Origin: Halobacteriales archaeon
GTDB lineage: Archaea; Halobacteriota; Halobacteria; Halobacteriales; Hikarchaeaceae
NCBI GenBank assembly: GCA_022450005.1
Contig: JAKURE010000005.1
Coordinates: 1-42,291 of the forward strand
Direction of reading: 5' to 3'
DNA: 42,291 nucleotides
This document shows positions 18,098-28,307 of the stretch, piece after piece. How positions within the stretch are numbered: the stretch's first letter is position 1; every line of letters starts with the position of its first letter. A program made the translations under genes and the position numbers. The notes under the pieces were generated by a model that worked only from the letters and a program-made list of their open reading frames with translations, had not been told where the DNA came from and did not search any database.

Positions 18098-19084
18098 ATG
18101 GTATCTGGTGAACAAATTAACAAAAGTAAAAGCATACAGCAGCAGACGGGGAAAACGTTCTATTTTGCTACTTTGTTGTTACCCAGAAGGGTTAGATATG
18201 CGACCCACATATTATACGCCTTTTTTAGGATTGCAGATGAAGTTGTAGATACATCAGAGAACAAAAATACTCGGACTAAAATTAAGCAGCTCAATGAGAT
18301 ACAGAAAACAGTTCTAGGAAAATCTTTAACAGAAGATCCATCGCTAAAAGCATTTGAGGAATTACGGAGGAGGTATGACATTCCAACTACAGAAATAATA
18401 GCATTTATAGATGCCATGCGAATGGATATTTCTAAAAACAGGTATACAACTTTCGAAGAGGTGGAAGAGTATATGCGGGGTTCTGCAGTTACTGTTGCAA
18501 ATATGATGGTATCGATTATGAAGGTGGAAGAAACTGAAGAGATTAATAGCTCTGCTGCAGCTTTGGGAAAAGCATTTCAACTAACCAATTTTCTTAGGGA
18601 TGTAAGAGAGGATATTGTAGAGTATAATCGATCATACATGCCAAAAGAAACGCTCGAAAAGTATGGAGTGGAATACAAAAATATAGAAGATCTAGAATTC
18701 TCAGAAGCGTTTGCAGAAGTGATGCGGGAAGAAATTACCAGGGCCGAGGAGTTTTATAGAGAGGGGGTCGAGGGGATCAAATATTTACCGAAAGATTGTC
18801 AATTTGCGGTGTTATTGGCATCAATATTATATGCAGATCATCATCGTTTGATCGTAAATCAAGATTATGATGTTTTGACCCGAAGATCTACATTGAGTAT
18901 GCCTGACAAAGTTGCATGTTTAATGAAAGGTTGGTGGCATTTGAGAGTGACAAAAGATCCTACAACTACATTTTATTTATCCACCGGAATGTCAAACGGT
19001 GTGAGAGAAGAAAATCAACAGGATGGGAAGGTTTTACGTCGTGTTTTTGATGTGAAGGGATTGTTGGTTAACTTTCAAAAATGA
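18098..19084 (+). CDS. crtB: Phytoene synthase
   Basis: FYFATLLLPRRVRYATHILYAFFRIADEVVD and LTNFLRDVREDIVEYNRSYMP motifs. Confidence 0.95.
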   Translation: MVSGEQINKSKSIQQQTGKTFYFATLLLPRRVRYATHILYAFFRIADEVVDTSENKNTRTKIKQLNEIQKTVLGKSLTEDPSLKAFEELRRRYDIPTTEIIAFIDAMRMDISKNRYTTFEEVEEYMRGSAVTVANMMVSIMKVEETEEINSSAAALGKAFQLTNFLRDVREDIVEYNRSYMPKETLEKYGVEYKNIEDLEFSEAFAEVMREEITRAEEFYREGVEGIKYLPKDCQFAVLLASILYADHHRLIVNQDYDVLTRRSTLSMPDKVACLMKGWWHLRVTKDPTTTFYLSTGMSNGVREENQQDGKVLRRVFDVKGLLVNFQK

Positions 19085-19094
19085 GGAGATCAAA

Positions 19095-20573
19095 GTGTCC
19101 GATAAATCTGCCGTTGTAATTGGTGCCGGTGTGGGAGGGTTATCATGTGCGTGTTACTTGGCACAAGAGGGTATGCAAGTAACAGTGGTAGAAAAAAATG
19201 AGCAAATGGGAGGGAGGGCTTCGGTCTTAGAGAGAGATGGGTTTAAGTTCGATATGGGTCCGTCATGGTATCTTATGCCAGATGTATTCGAGAGATTTTT
19301 TGAATTTTTTGATCGGAAGCCAGAAGATTACTATGAGATAATTCGATTAGATCCACATTACAGGATATTTTTCAAGGATCAAAAAACGGTGGACATAGTT
19401 GCTGATGTTGAACAAAACAAGCTTGTGTTTGAACAAATAGAAAAAGGTGCCGGAGAGGCTCTTGGGAGATACCTAGATAACTCCAAAAGAACTTATGAAT
19501 TGGGTATGCAAAATTTTGTGTATAAAGATAGGCCACGTTTGAGGGATTACATAAGCTTGGATGTATTATTAAATGCGAATAAAATAAGCTTATTTGGTTC
19601 TATGCAGAAACACGTTAATAAGTATTTTTTAGATTCGAAGTTGCAACAAATTATGCAGTATACGTTGGTATTTTTAGGAGGATCTCCAAAGAATACTCCG
19701 GCTTTGTACAACCTAATGAGTCATGTTGATTTTAATTTGGGAGTATACTACCCAGAAGGGGGGATTGGGAATGTTATATCTTCTATTTCAGAATTGGGAA
19801 AAGAATTGGGAGTAACATATAAGCTAGGTTTCGAGGTAGATTCAATTGAAAATGAAAATGGTTTATTTTCTGTAAAAAGCAAAATGGGCGAAGGAATAAA
19901 ATCTGATGTGGTGATTAGCAATGCAGATTACAATCATACAGAACAAGTTTTACTCCCGATGGAAAAAAGACAATTTAATGAGAAATATTGGGAATCTCGA
20001 ACTTATGCGCCATCTGCGTTTTTGATATATCTAGGTGTAGAGGGAGATATCGATCCATTAATCCACCATAATCTAGTCCTTCCTACAGATTGGGATGGTC
20101 ATTTTGAAGAAATATTTACTAAACCTGCATGGCCATCGGATCCGGCATATTATATATGCGCACCCTCAGATACGGATGATTCAGTTGCTCCGAAAGGGTG
20201 CAGTAATCTGTTCATATTAGTTCCCATAGCAGTGGGAATTGAAGATGGGGAGAAGGTGAGGAAAGAATACAGAGACAAAATATTAGCAGATGTTGCAGAA
20301 AATGTGGGCGTGGATATAAGAGATAGGATAGTACTAGAAGAGCATTTTTCCATATCAGATTTTTCTAGGCGGTATAATAGTGCAAAGGGATCGGCGTTGG
20401 GATTGGCGCATACATTAATTCAAACGGGTCCAATTAGACCAGATAATCGTTCGAAGAAAATGAAAGGCATGTATTTTACAGGTGGGTATACTAGACCAGG
20501 TATTGGAGTTCCTATGTGCCTAATAAGTGGAGAACATACAGCAAAGGCAGTTATTGAAGATTTAGAGGGATGA
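19095..20573 (+). CDS. crtI: Phytoene desaturase (haloarchaeal CrtI type)
   Basis: VVIGAGVGGLSCACYLAQEGMQVTVVEKNEQMGGRA, FDMGPSWYLMPDVFERFF, YFTGGYTRPGIGVPMCLISGEHTA. GTG start. Confidence 0.95.
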   Translation: MSDKSAVVIGAGVGGLSCACYLAQEGMQVTVVEKNEQMGGRASVLERDGFKFDMGPSWYLMPDVFERFFEFFDRKPEDYYEIIRLDPHYRIFFKDQKTVDIVADVEQNKLVFEQIEKGAGEALGRYLDNSKRTYELGMQNFVYKDRPRLRDYISLDVLLNANKISLFGSMQKHVNKYFLDSKLQQIMQYTLVFLGGSPKNTPALYNLMSHVDFNLGVYYPEGGIGNVISSISELGKELGVTYKLGFEVDSIENENGLFSVKSKMGEGIKSDVVISNADYNHTEQVLLPMEKRQFNEKYWESRTYAPSAFLIYLGVEGDIDPLIHHNLVLPTDWDGHFEEIFTKPAWPSDPAYYICAPSDTDDSVAPKGCSNLFILVPIAVGIEDGEKVRKEYRDKILADVAENVGVDIRDRIVLEEHFSISDFSRRYNSAKGSALGLAHTLIQTGPIRPDNRSKKMKGMYFTGGYTRPGIGVPMCLISGEHTAKAVIEDLEG

Positions 20574-21412
20574 GTATGAATGTGGAAAGGTATATGGAGT
20601 TAATTGCGACTTCACGTCCTAGATTCTGGTTGTATTTAGCAGGTCCTGCGCTAGTGGGTGCCACATATGGGATAGATACAATTGCTGGGCTGATGAGAAT
20701 AGAAGTTGCCCTGATTATATTGTATTTTTTGATTCCGGCTAACTTCCTAGTCTACGGAATTAATGATATATTCGACTCTAAGATTGATCAAAAAAATCCA
20801 AAAAAGAAATCTAAAGAGACTCAATATAGAGGAGGAATTGAGTTGCCTACTTTGGTTGTATTGAGTGCAATTTTAGGAGGGATATTAATGAGTATGCTTA
20901 CTATAAATTCCATTCCGTGGATGATTGGTTTTCTATTCCTGAGCTGGGCATATAGTGCACCTCCTTTTAGATTCAAAACGAAGCCGGTCTTAGATTCTTG
21001 CTCAAATATTTTGTACATATTCCCGGGAGTTATTACATACATAGTAGTTTCAGGCTCCAATCCACCATGGCTTGCAGTAATAGGGGGATGTTTTTGGGCG
21101 ATGGCGATGCATACTTTTTCGGCCATCCCCGATATTGAACCAGATAGAGAATCAAAAATTGAAACACTGGCCACATTGCTAGGTCAAATGGGATCCATAG
21201 TCTACTGTGGAAGTTGCTGGTTGATTGCTTCGGTATTATTTGCAGTGGTAGATATCAGATTGGGGATGCTTTTGTCGATTTATTTAGTGGTGTTGGGAGT
21301 GATAATGTTGAGAAAAATAGAAATTGGAGTAGCATATTGGTGGTATCCAAGCATTAATGCAACAGTGGGGTTCCTCCTAGTTATTGGGGGGCTTTTGAGG
21401 ATTGCAACGTGA
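20570..21412 (+). CDS. UbiA prenyltransferase, probable lycopene elongase (LyeJ-like)
   Basis: Multi-TM UbiA family with NDIFDSKIDQKNP and IPDIEPDRE Asp-rich motifs; 4-bp overlap with crtI; precedes cruF-like gene. Confidence 0.88.
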   Translation: MSMNVERYMELIATSRPRFWLYLAGPALVGATYGIDTIAGLMRIEVALIILYFLIPANFLVYGINDIFDSKIDQKNPKKKSKETQYRGGIELPTLVVLSAILGGILMSMLTINSIPWMIGFLFLSWAYSAPPFRFKTKPVLDSCSNILYIFPGVITYIVVSGSNPPWLAVIGGCFWAMAMHTFSAIPDIEPDRESKIETLATLLGQMGSIVYCGSCWLIASVLFAVVDIRLGMLLSIYLVVLGVIMLRKIEIGVAYWWYPSINATVGFLLVIGGLLRIAT

Positions 21413-22215
21413 GAGAAAAATTGGAATTATTAGTACGTGAAAATCGTTTGGTTTTGGCGATAGTGATGCCAATCGCAGGGGCCATATTACTAGTTGCAAG
21501 TGAAGAGATGATATTGCCAGCTTGGCTTTCGTTTAATCCATACATTGTGTTGATGGGGACTGCATTGATGAGATTACCACTAATTGTTGCAATCATGCCA
21601 CTTATAAATAGAAGAAATGGTGTGTTGTTATTACTATTGACAGGTTATGTATACATGATTGAATTTATAGGCATAAATCATGGATGGCCATATGGTAATT
21701 TCCAATACTTAGTTGAATTGGGACCTATGGTTTCGGGGATTCCAATGGCACTCCCACTATTTTTCATTCCATTGGTATTGAATGGCTATTTGTTAACATT
21801 GTTAATCGTTAAAAAGTCGAGGTTGGATCGAAAAATAATAATCCCAATGGCTATTGTATTAGTCATTTTGATAGATTTGGTTTTAGATCCTGCTGCAGTT
21901 TCTCTTGGTTTTTGGTCTTATGGGGAGGGAGGAGAATTTTATGGAGTCCCGCATACAAATTACCAAGGATGGTTAATTAGTGGAGGAATAGCGGTGTTGG
22001 TGGTGAACAGTATGTTTGATAGGAAAAAACTTCTGGCCCGTATTGATCAGTGTGAATTTGGACTAGATGACATGGTTAGTTTTGTATTATTATGGGGTTT
22101 GGTTAATACGTTCTATGGTAATTGGATTCCAAGTGCGATTGTAGGAATTCTTATCGTTGGTTTGTGGTGGGTGGATCGAATTGATATTGCAAGTATTGTG
22201 AACAAAAATAACTGA
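21409..22215 (+). CDS. cruF: Carotenoid 1,2-hydratase-like membrane protein (CruF family, bisanhydrobacterioruberin hydratase type)
   Basis: EFIGINHGWPYGNFQY, DLVLDPAAVSLGFWSYGEGGEFYGVPHTNYQGWLISG motifs; GTG start overlapping the UbiA gene. Confidence 0.9.
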   Translation: MREKLELLVRENRLVLAIVMPIAGAILLVASEEMILPAWLSFNPYIVLMGTALMRLPLIVAIMPLINRRNGVLLLLLTGYVYMIEFIGINHGWPYGNFQYLVELGPMVSGIPMALPLFFIPLVLNGYLLTLLIVKKSRLDRKIIIPMAIVLVILIDLVLDPAAVSLGFWSYGEGGEFYGVPHTNYQGWLISGGIAVLVVNSMFDRKKLLARIDQCEFGLDDMVSFVLLWGLVNTFYGNWIPSAIVGILIVGLWWVDRIDIASIVNKNN

Positions 22216-22245
22216 ATATAAATTTTTGGAGATACAGAAAAGGGC

Positions 22246-23583
22246 ATGGATGAAATGAAAAGTCGGAGGGAGATCCTTCAGATATCGAGTTTGGGGGTAT
22301 TGGGTTTAGTGGGATGTATGGGAAATTCAAAAGCAGATAAATGTTTAGACGGGACTGAGAAAGAGAAGAATGAATATCAAGAGGGGAATGGTACGGAAGG
22401 GGGATGGCCTCATTTTGGATGCAATCTTACAGGAGATCATAAAAATTATGGGGCAAATCCAAATTCGGATGCGATGGAATTGGTGTGGGATAATAGATTG
22501 TCTATTTCGAGTACGTCGGCCATGCGGCCATTAATAAGAGATGATGTGGTGTATGCGGGGTGGCAATCGATCACAGGAATTGGGAAGCTATACGCGTTAG
22601 ATGCTAAGAGAGGGGAACAAAAATGGGTTGCCGAGTATGAAGGTGGAGCACTTTTACCAGGATCAGTTATGGAAGATAGCATATATGCAGGGAGCCCAGA
22701 TGGGATTCACTCTTTTAATGTAGAGACGGGAGAGTTATCATGGTCATTCCGCCCAGAGGGGGACTGGAAATTCGTAGGAGGGGGTAGGGGGACTGATAAA
22801 TTATATGTGTTTGGGATTAGTAAAAATGAGATAGACGCATTGTATGCGGTTGATCCAGAGACCGGAGAGATAGAATGGGAATTTAGATCAAGTGATATAT
22901 CCGGTCTTTTTGCAGTCCAGGGGGATTCAGTATATACAGGAGGAGGTGGAAACATCCATAGAATTTCAAAGGTTGATGGATCAGAAATATGGTCGGTTCC
23001 GATGGGGTACGGATATAAAAGTGGGCAAATTGTTGCAAATGGAGAGACGATATACGCAATTGGAAAATCGAATCGGGCGAAGGAGGAGAAAATATTTGCA
23101 ATAGACGATTCTTGTGGGCAGATGGAATGGTCTGTTGTATCGAAGGATGAAAAGTCATGGATGGGCATGGCCGCAAGTCCAGAAGAACTCTATGTTTCTG
23201 TTCAAAGAGAGGGTACAAAAAATGCATATGGAACTGCTGAAATGATCGCACTAGATCGAAAGGGTGGGTCGAGGTTATGGACTATAAAATTGGAAAATAT
23301 GAGATATGCGTCGGTGGAATTGGGGAATCCAATAATAGCAGGTAACGAGATATATGTGGGGGGGTTGCAAAGGAGAGCAAACAGATCAGATATTGCATAT
23401 TTCAATGTGATTGAGATCGATCTGCCTGAAGGGACTCCAGTCCCAAGTCAAGCTCACAAAAGGGAGATAAATAAAACGATAAAGATATCCGAGGAACCCA
23501 TGTATGTGAGTCCGCCATCGATTGTAGCGGGGAAAGACACAATATATACTTTAGCGGGCGGAGTGGTAACGGCAATGAGATGA
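22246..23583 (+). CDS. PQQ-like beta-propeller repeat lipoprotein, Tat-type signal
   Basis: N-terminal SRREILQ...GLVGC (Tat-like RR plus lipobox); repeated LYALDAKRGEQKW / LYAVDPETGEIEW / IHRISKVDGSEIW blade motifs. 30 bp after cruF. Confidence 0.85.
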   Translation: MDEMKSRREILQISSLGVLGLVGCMGNSKADKCLDGTEKEKNEYQEGNGTEGGWPHFGCNLTGDHKNYGANPNSDAMELVWDNRLSISSTSAMRPLIRDDVVYAGWQSITGIGKLYALDAKRGEQKWVAEYEGGALLPGSVMEDSIYAGSPDGIHSFNVETGELSWSFRPEGDWKFVGGGRGTDKLYVFGISKNEIDALYAVDPETGEIEWEFRSSDISGLFAVQGDSVYTGGGGNIHRISKVDGSEIWSVPMGYGYKSGQIVANGETIYAIGKSNRAKEEKIFAIDDSCGQMEWSVVSKDEKSWMGMAASPEELYVSVQREGTKNAYGTAEMIALDRKGGSRLWTIKLENMRYASVELGNPIIAGNEIYVGGLQRRANRSDIAYFNVIEIDLPEGTPVPSQAHKREINKTIKISEEPMYVSPPSIVAGKDTIYTLAGGVVTAMR

Positions 23584-23601
23584 AAAATGAATAGACTATA
23601 G

Positions 23602-24621
23602 TTAAAGGTAGACTTGTTTAATATCAGAAGGACTTGCCCTCCTAACTATAGAGCTAATTATATCCGAAGATCCTGAAAGATTATTAGAATCCCCATCTAG
23701 TACCAAGATTTTAGCTTCCCGGTCGGGTTCGAGGATACCATAATTAAGATCGAAAATTGTTGCCCCGGAAGAAGTGGCCATTCGTAGGATTTCGCGGGGG
23801 TCTATATCAAAGAGTTTTGAAACAAACGCCATTTCACGAAAAAGAGAAGGGCTGTTTAGCATTACGTTGTCAGTTCCAAGTGCAATAGTAGTGTGGCAAA
23901 GTAAATCTTCGATGGGGGGAAGCCCAACTCCAGTGACGATATTTGAACGGGGACAGATGACAACTGGCGTATTAGTATTTTGCAGATGATCGAGATGTTC
24001 AGAAGTTGGATGGACCATATGAACCACAAAGTCGGGTTCCAATGCTAGCGCAGTTTCTATATCGGTTTTATCACGCTCGCCCGCATGAATCCCAAATAAT
24101 TTATTTGCGGTTTTGGTTGATTTCCGTTCGTGGGTAAAATCGGAATCTCTAGACCCACTAGCTCCAAACCCATCTGCAATATCCAAAACATCAATTGTTT
24201 CTCGGCCTAAAATGATCGCGTCCACGTTGGAGTTGGAGTGTGCTTTTTGTAGCATGTTGACGCCGTCGACTCCACCTTCACGGAAATCGGCGAATGCAGC
24301 CACCCCGGTACTTTCCATCAGATTGATAGACTTCCTCATCTGAGAGATTAGATCTTCAGGGGTTGCTGCAGATAATAGGCGGTGCTTAAGCCCATCAGGG
24401 GGTGCTACTAATTCATCTAGAGATAATCCGGATCCGGCATCTTTTGCTATTGAATCTCCAATATGAGTATGGGAATTTATGAAAGCTGGAAGAATTATGT
24501 CAGTACTAGAGTTAGTTTCTTCTTCTATATGAGAAATGTGACCATTCTCAATGGTAAGAGTTCCCTCTACTAAATCAAATTCATGGCCAAAAAGGATTGT
24601 CCCCTGAAGCTGCATAATCAC
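23602..24621 (-). CDS. Amidohydrolase family protein
   Basis: ILPAFINSHTHIGDS, GIHAGERDK, VVHMVHPT, ICPRSN, LGTDNVMLNSPSLFREMAF. Confidence 0.9.
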   Translation of the reverse strand: MIMQLQGTILFGHEFDLVEGTLTIENGHISHIEEETNSSTDIILPAFINSHTHIGDSIAKDAGSGLSLDELVAPPDGLKHRLLSAATPEDLISQMRKSINLMESTGVAAFADFREGGVDGVNMLQKAHSNSNVDAIILGRETIDVLDIADGFGASGSRDSDFTHERKSTKTANKLFGIHAGERDKTDIETALALEPDFVVHMVHPTSEHLDHLQNTNTPVVICPRSNIVTGVGLPPIEDLLCHTTIALGTDNVMLNSPSLFREMAFVSKLFDIDPREILRMATSSGATIFDLNYGILEPDREAKILVLDGDSNNLSGSSDIISSIVRRASPSDIKQVYL

Positions 24622-24662
24622 ACTTTGCTAGGTAGAGACTTGAATGAGTCGCATGGGTATTG

Positions 24663-25892
24663 TTAGTTAATGAATTTATCAAGACTAAAATTTTTCTTTG
24701 ATCGCATAGATATCAAGTGTCCATTTGTTTCGAGATTGAGTTCGTTTTCTGCTGCACTGCCGACTCGATCTACTAGATTTTTTGGAGCATATACACCGAG
24801 ACGCCATTGTTCTTTTTGGGCATCCTGCAATGCATCGATGAGGGGGGAATGATCATGGAGCATACGAATTTCATCTCCAACTTTAATTTTTATTTCTTTT
24901 GCGGTTGTCGAAGGGGGGGAAGGTATATCTATTATTACAGATTGGCGATCTACATTGAGTTTAGAAGCTATATGGTTTTCAAATGTACGGATAGAATCAT
25001 AATCCGCGTTGATGACATCGTCAGGGACATCTTTCATTTCTGCCCAGATTGCTCGTTTGTAGAGATTTCGATTGGAAATTCTCTTCTCGAGTGGAGCGGT
25101 TGTTGAATTCGATCGAAGGGCGGCGTGTAAATCGTGATCATCCATATTACGGAGGTCATTTTCTTTTATGATTTCGGAATCTAGTAAAAACTCAGTTGCT
25201 CGGCGTAGTATCGATTTGGAGATTCGTGCTACATGGTGATTGTATACGGTAGGACCCATAAGTGTTCTAGCAAGAAGGAGACTTTCGGCAGCTTGAACAT
25301 TTCCACCAGATGCGGATAAAACTAATTCATCGTCGATGAAAGTCAACTCCCGAACTAATCTTCCATGATCAATAGCGCCGTAAGGAACTCCCGTGTGATG
25401 GGCATCACGAACTAGATAGTCCATCCGATCTACATCAATTGAACTAGAAATTATTTGGCCATATTGTCCTTTTCCTATGATTAAATTTGCGATCATATTG
25501 GGATCTATATTATGTGTTTCAAGAACTGAGCAGAGGGGGGTGGAAGTAAGAAGCTCTTCTATATTTTCATGTTCAAAGCCAATTCTATGGTTAAGTAAGG
25601 GTTCGATATTATGACTATATGGAGAATGGCCGATATCGTGAAGCATTGCTGCGGCCCGTATATGATTAGCTATTTCCGAGGGGATTTCAAGGTGGTTAGT
25701 GACCTCGCATGCTAGATGGTAAACTCCAATACTATGTTCGAATCTTGTGTGATTTGCAGAGGGATAAACGAGGGAGACGGTGCCTAACTGTTTTATGTGC
25801 CGCAATCGTTGGACAGGAGAGGTATCTAGTAGATCCAATGCGAGTCCATCAATAGTGATATGGTCATGGACACTGTCCTTAATAGTTTTCAT
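24663..25892 (-). CDS. HD-domain phosphohydrolase (SAMHD1/dGTPase-like superfamily)
   Basis: MKTIKDSVHDHITIDGLALDLLDTSPVQRLRHIKQLG, TRFEHSIGVYHLA, AMLHDIGHSPYSH, DVDRMDYLVRDA. Confidence 0.94.
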   Translation of the reverse strand: MKTIKDSVHDHITIDGLALDLLDTSPVQRLRHIKQLGTVSLVYPSANHTRFEHSIGVYHLACEVTNHLEIPSEIANHIRAAAMLHDIGHSPYSHNIEPLLNHRIGFEHENIEELLTSTPLCSVLETHNIDPNMIANLIIGKGQYGQIISSSIDVDRMDYLVRDAHHTGVPYGAIDHGRLVRELTFIDDELVLSASGGNVQAAESLLLARTLMGPTVYNHHVARISKSILRRATEFLLDSEIIKENDLRNMDDHDLHAALRSNSTTAPLEKRISNRNLYKRAIWAEMKDVPDDVINADYDSIRTFENHIASKLNVDRQSVIIDIPSPPSTTAKEIKIKVGDEIRMLHDHSPLIDALQDAQKEQWRLGVYAPKNLVDRVGSAAENELNLETNGHLISMRSKKNFSLDKFIN

Positions 25893-25995
25893 CTAGAAAG
25901 GGATAGAATAGGATAACATATAAGTAATAACATATAGAACGATAAGTGGCGAAATATAGGATAAAAATAACACAAATTAAAAGGATGAAACTATC

Positions 25996-26985
25996 ATGAT
26001 TACTTTGCTTTCGGGAGGAACTGGGACACCAAAATTATTGTCAGGAATGGCTCAAAAATCAGAGACAGTTGTCATAGGGAATACAGGGGATGACGTGGAG
26101 ATAGGGGACTTGCTAGTTTGTCCAGACTTGGACACTGTGATGTATTTATCAGCAGGAATATTGGATCAAAAGAAGTGGTGGGGCATAAAAGAAGATACTT
26201 TTGATACGCATGAACGTGTGGCGGGGCTATCAAAACAAAATGGATGGGATGGAAATCCAAATTTTCTGAAGAAAAATGAACAGATAGGGGGGAAGAGAAT
26301 AACAAATTGGCGTAGATTTTCTGGAGCAGAAGAGTTCATGAAAATTGGGGATCGAGATCGTTTGATACACAAGCTTAGATCGTGTTTGATCGAAGAGGGA
26401 AAAACACTAACAGAAGTCACAGAAAACCTATGTTCGGTGTTGAAGGCGGGTGTAAAATTAATTCCTATGAGTGATGATCCTGTTTCTAGCATTTTGAAGA
26501 CAGATCAAGGGGAGATGCACTTTCAGGCTTTTTGGGCAGGGTGGAAAGGAAAACCAGAGGTAGAAAGTGTTGAGTTCAGAGGATCTAAGACGGCGAATGC
26601 GACCAGGCTAGTTGTAGATGCACTAAAAAATGAAGTTATCATCGGTCCGTCGAATCCAATAACTAGTATTGGCCCTATTTTGTCATTGAAAGGGGTTGAA
26701 GAATTACTATCAGAAACCAAAGTCGTTGCAGTGTCCCCGTTTATAGGAGGTGAATCTTTTTCAGGTCCAATTAAGAAGTTGATGATAGCAAACGGATATG
26801 AGGCGAATACAGCGGGTTTGATGGAGATGTATCCATTTGTTGATGCGTTTGTAATAGATTCCACGGATAAAACAAAAATGGATCGCCCAGTGGTAAAAAC
26901 GAATATAAGAATAGATGACAAAGTGGATGCGATGCGGGTGTACGAATCTTGTCTAAAGGCGTTTGAAGAGGTGGATACAAAATGA
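25996..26985 (+). CDS. cofD: 2-phospho-L-lactate transferase (coenzyme F420 biosynthesis)
   Basis: MITLLSGGTGTPKLLSGM, GNTGDDVEIGDLLVCPDLDTVMYLSAG, GPSNPITSIGPIL, VAVSPFIGG. Confidence 0.95.
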   Translation: MITLLSGGTGTPKLLSGMAQKSETVVIGNTGDDVEIGDLLVCPDLDTVMYLSAGILDQKKWWGIKEDTFDTHERVAGLSKQNGWDGNPNFLKKNEQIGGKRITNWRRFSGAEEFMKIGDRDRLIHKLRSCLIEEGKTLTEVTENLCSVLKAGVKLIPMSDDPVSSILKTDQGEMHFQAFWAGWKGKPEVESVEFRGSKTANATRLVVDALKNEVIIGPSNPITSIGPILSLKGVEELLSETKVVAVSPFIGGESFSGPIKKLMIANGYEANTAGLMEMYPFVDAFVIDSTDKTKMDRPVVKTNIRIDDKVDAMRVYESCLKAFEEVDTK

Positions 26986-27575
26986 AAAAATTACCGTTTG
27001 AAATTGAAGGTATTGTGGAAGTGGTAGTGACAACTTGTGATGCGTCAAAATATTGGAATGTTGCCCTTTTAGGATTGCATGGTGGGGAAATTGTTACTGC
27101 TAGGACGTGGGGCAGGACAAAAACACGTGAAAACTTTAGTAAAGGAAGGGATGCATATGTTCATTTTGTACGTGATGCGGTTTTATTTGCAGAAGCTGCA
27201 CTTTGTATTAAAGAACAAAAAGATCCACATATAGAGGGGTCGTACGCCTGGGCGAAAATAGAAGCAATATCGACGGGAGTGGGGAGAGAAAAAGGTACAG
27301 AATGGGAAGATTGGGATATAAATATAAGAGAGAGTCAGATAGTGAAGGAAGAAGTTCCCATAGTTAATAGAGGGCATAATGCAATTATAGAAGCAACGGT
27401 CATAGCATCTAGGTTAAGGATATCCCAAAATAGAGAGAAAGATCTGCAAAAGATTGAAAGTTTATTGAAAATTGCAGAAAAATGTGGGAATGTGCGCGAC
27501 TGTGAGGCGAAGGTTCTAGTTGAAAGACTAGTTTTTCAAAATTTTGAAGAGGATAAACAAAGAAAAAAGTTTTAG
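26982..27575 (+). CDS. DUF447 family protein
   Basis: EGIVEVVVTT...WNVALLGLHGG...ARTWGRTKTRENF...NRGHNAIIEATVIASRL; overlaps cofD stop. Confidence 0.82.
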   Translation: MKKLPFEIEGIVEVVVTTCDASKYWNVALLGLHGGEIVTARTWGRTKTRENFSKGRDAYVHFVRDAVLFAEAALCIKEQKDPHIEGSYAWAKIEAISTGVGREKGTEWEDWDINIRESQIVKEEVPIVNRGHNAIIEATVIASRLRISQNREKDLQKIESLLKIAEKCGNVRDCEAKVLVERLVFQNFEEDKQRKKF

Positions 27576-27623
27576 CGTTGCAAGTTCTCACAAAGATGCT
27601 AATCGGAAGAATAGGAGGAAGAT

Positions 27624-27974
27624 ATGGGACGCTATCGGGCTACAGTGGAAAGTGATATTGTGTATGTGGAGGCGGACCTAGGGCGAATAAAGGTGGGTCC
27701 TTTGGATACAATGATAGAGATCATAGGAGGTCCATCTTGGACGATTAGGTATGATGATCAGGAACGGGCTAGAATGGATCTAGATACGTCAGACGAGGGT
27801 TTGACTATCGATGTTAGGGATACTATTGAGGCGATGACGTTTGGTGGGAAATTTCTAATGACATTAAGATCACAACCGGAAATTATTCCGGGAGGAGACC
27901 GGGATACAGTTTCACCAAGATTGGGCTTGTTTATGGGTCGTTTGATAGAAAATCTAGAGTACGGAGTTAGATGA
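27624..27974 (+). CDS. Conserved hypothetical protein
   Basis: 116-aa ORF with good RBS-like aggagg at 27615; charged, no recognised motif. Confidence 0.65.
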   Translation: MGRYRATVESDIVYVEADLGRIKVGPLDTMIEIIGGPSWTIRYDDQERARMDLDTSDEGLTIDVRDTIEAMTFGGKFLMTLRSQPEIIPGGDRDTVSPRLGLFMGRLIENLEYGVR

Positions 27975-28041
27975 AATAGGATCATATTGAGACAATATCT
28001 GATTAGATGGGTTTAAGCCAGAGAATTGACAAACCGGAAGT

Positions 28042-28224
28042 ATGCCAATCAAACCAGCCTACGTCAAGCGTATTTCTCGGGAGTTAATAGAGAGGTATCC
28101 TGAAAGGTTCTCGGATGATTTTGATGAGAACAAAGAAGCAGTCACACTTGTTACTAATGTCGAATCCAAGAGAGTGAGAAACAGGATAGCAGGATACGTG
28201 ACGAGAAAAAACAGAAAAAACTAG
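28042..28224 (+). CDS. rps17e: 30S ribosomal protein S17e
   Basis: MPIKPAYVKRISRELIERYPERFSDDFDENKEAVTLVTNVESKRVRNRIAGYVTRKNRK. Confidence 0.95.
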   Translation: MPIKPAYVKRISRELIERYPERFSDDFDENKEAVTLVTNVESKRVRNRIAGYVTRKNRKN

Positions 28225-28307
28225 TAAATGAAAGCGAGACGTGAAACGGAGTTCTATGCGTCAGAGTATCATAATCGTTTTGTCCATCGTCGCACTATCC
28301 TGTTAAC

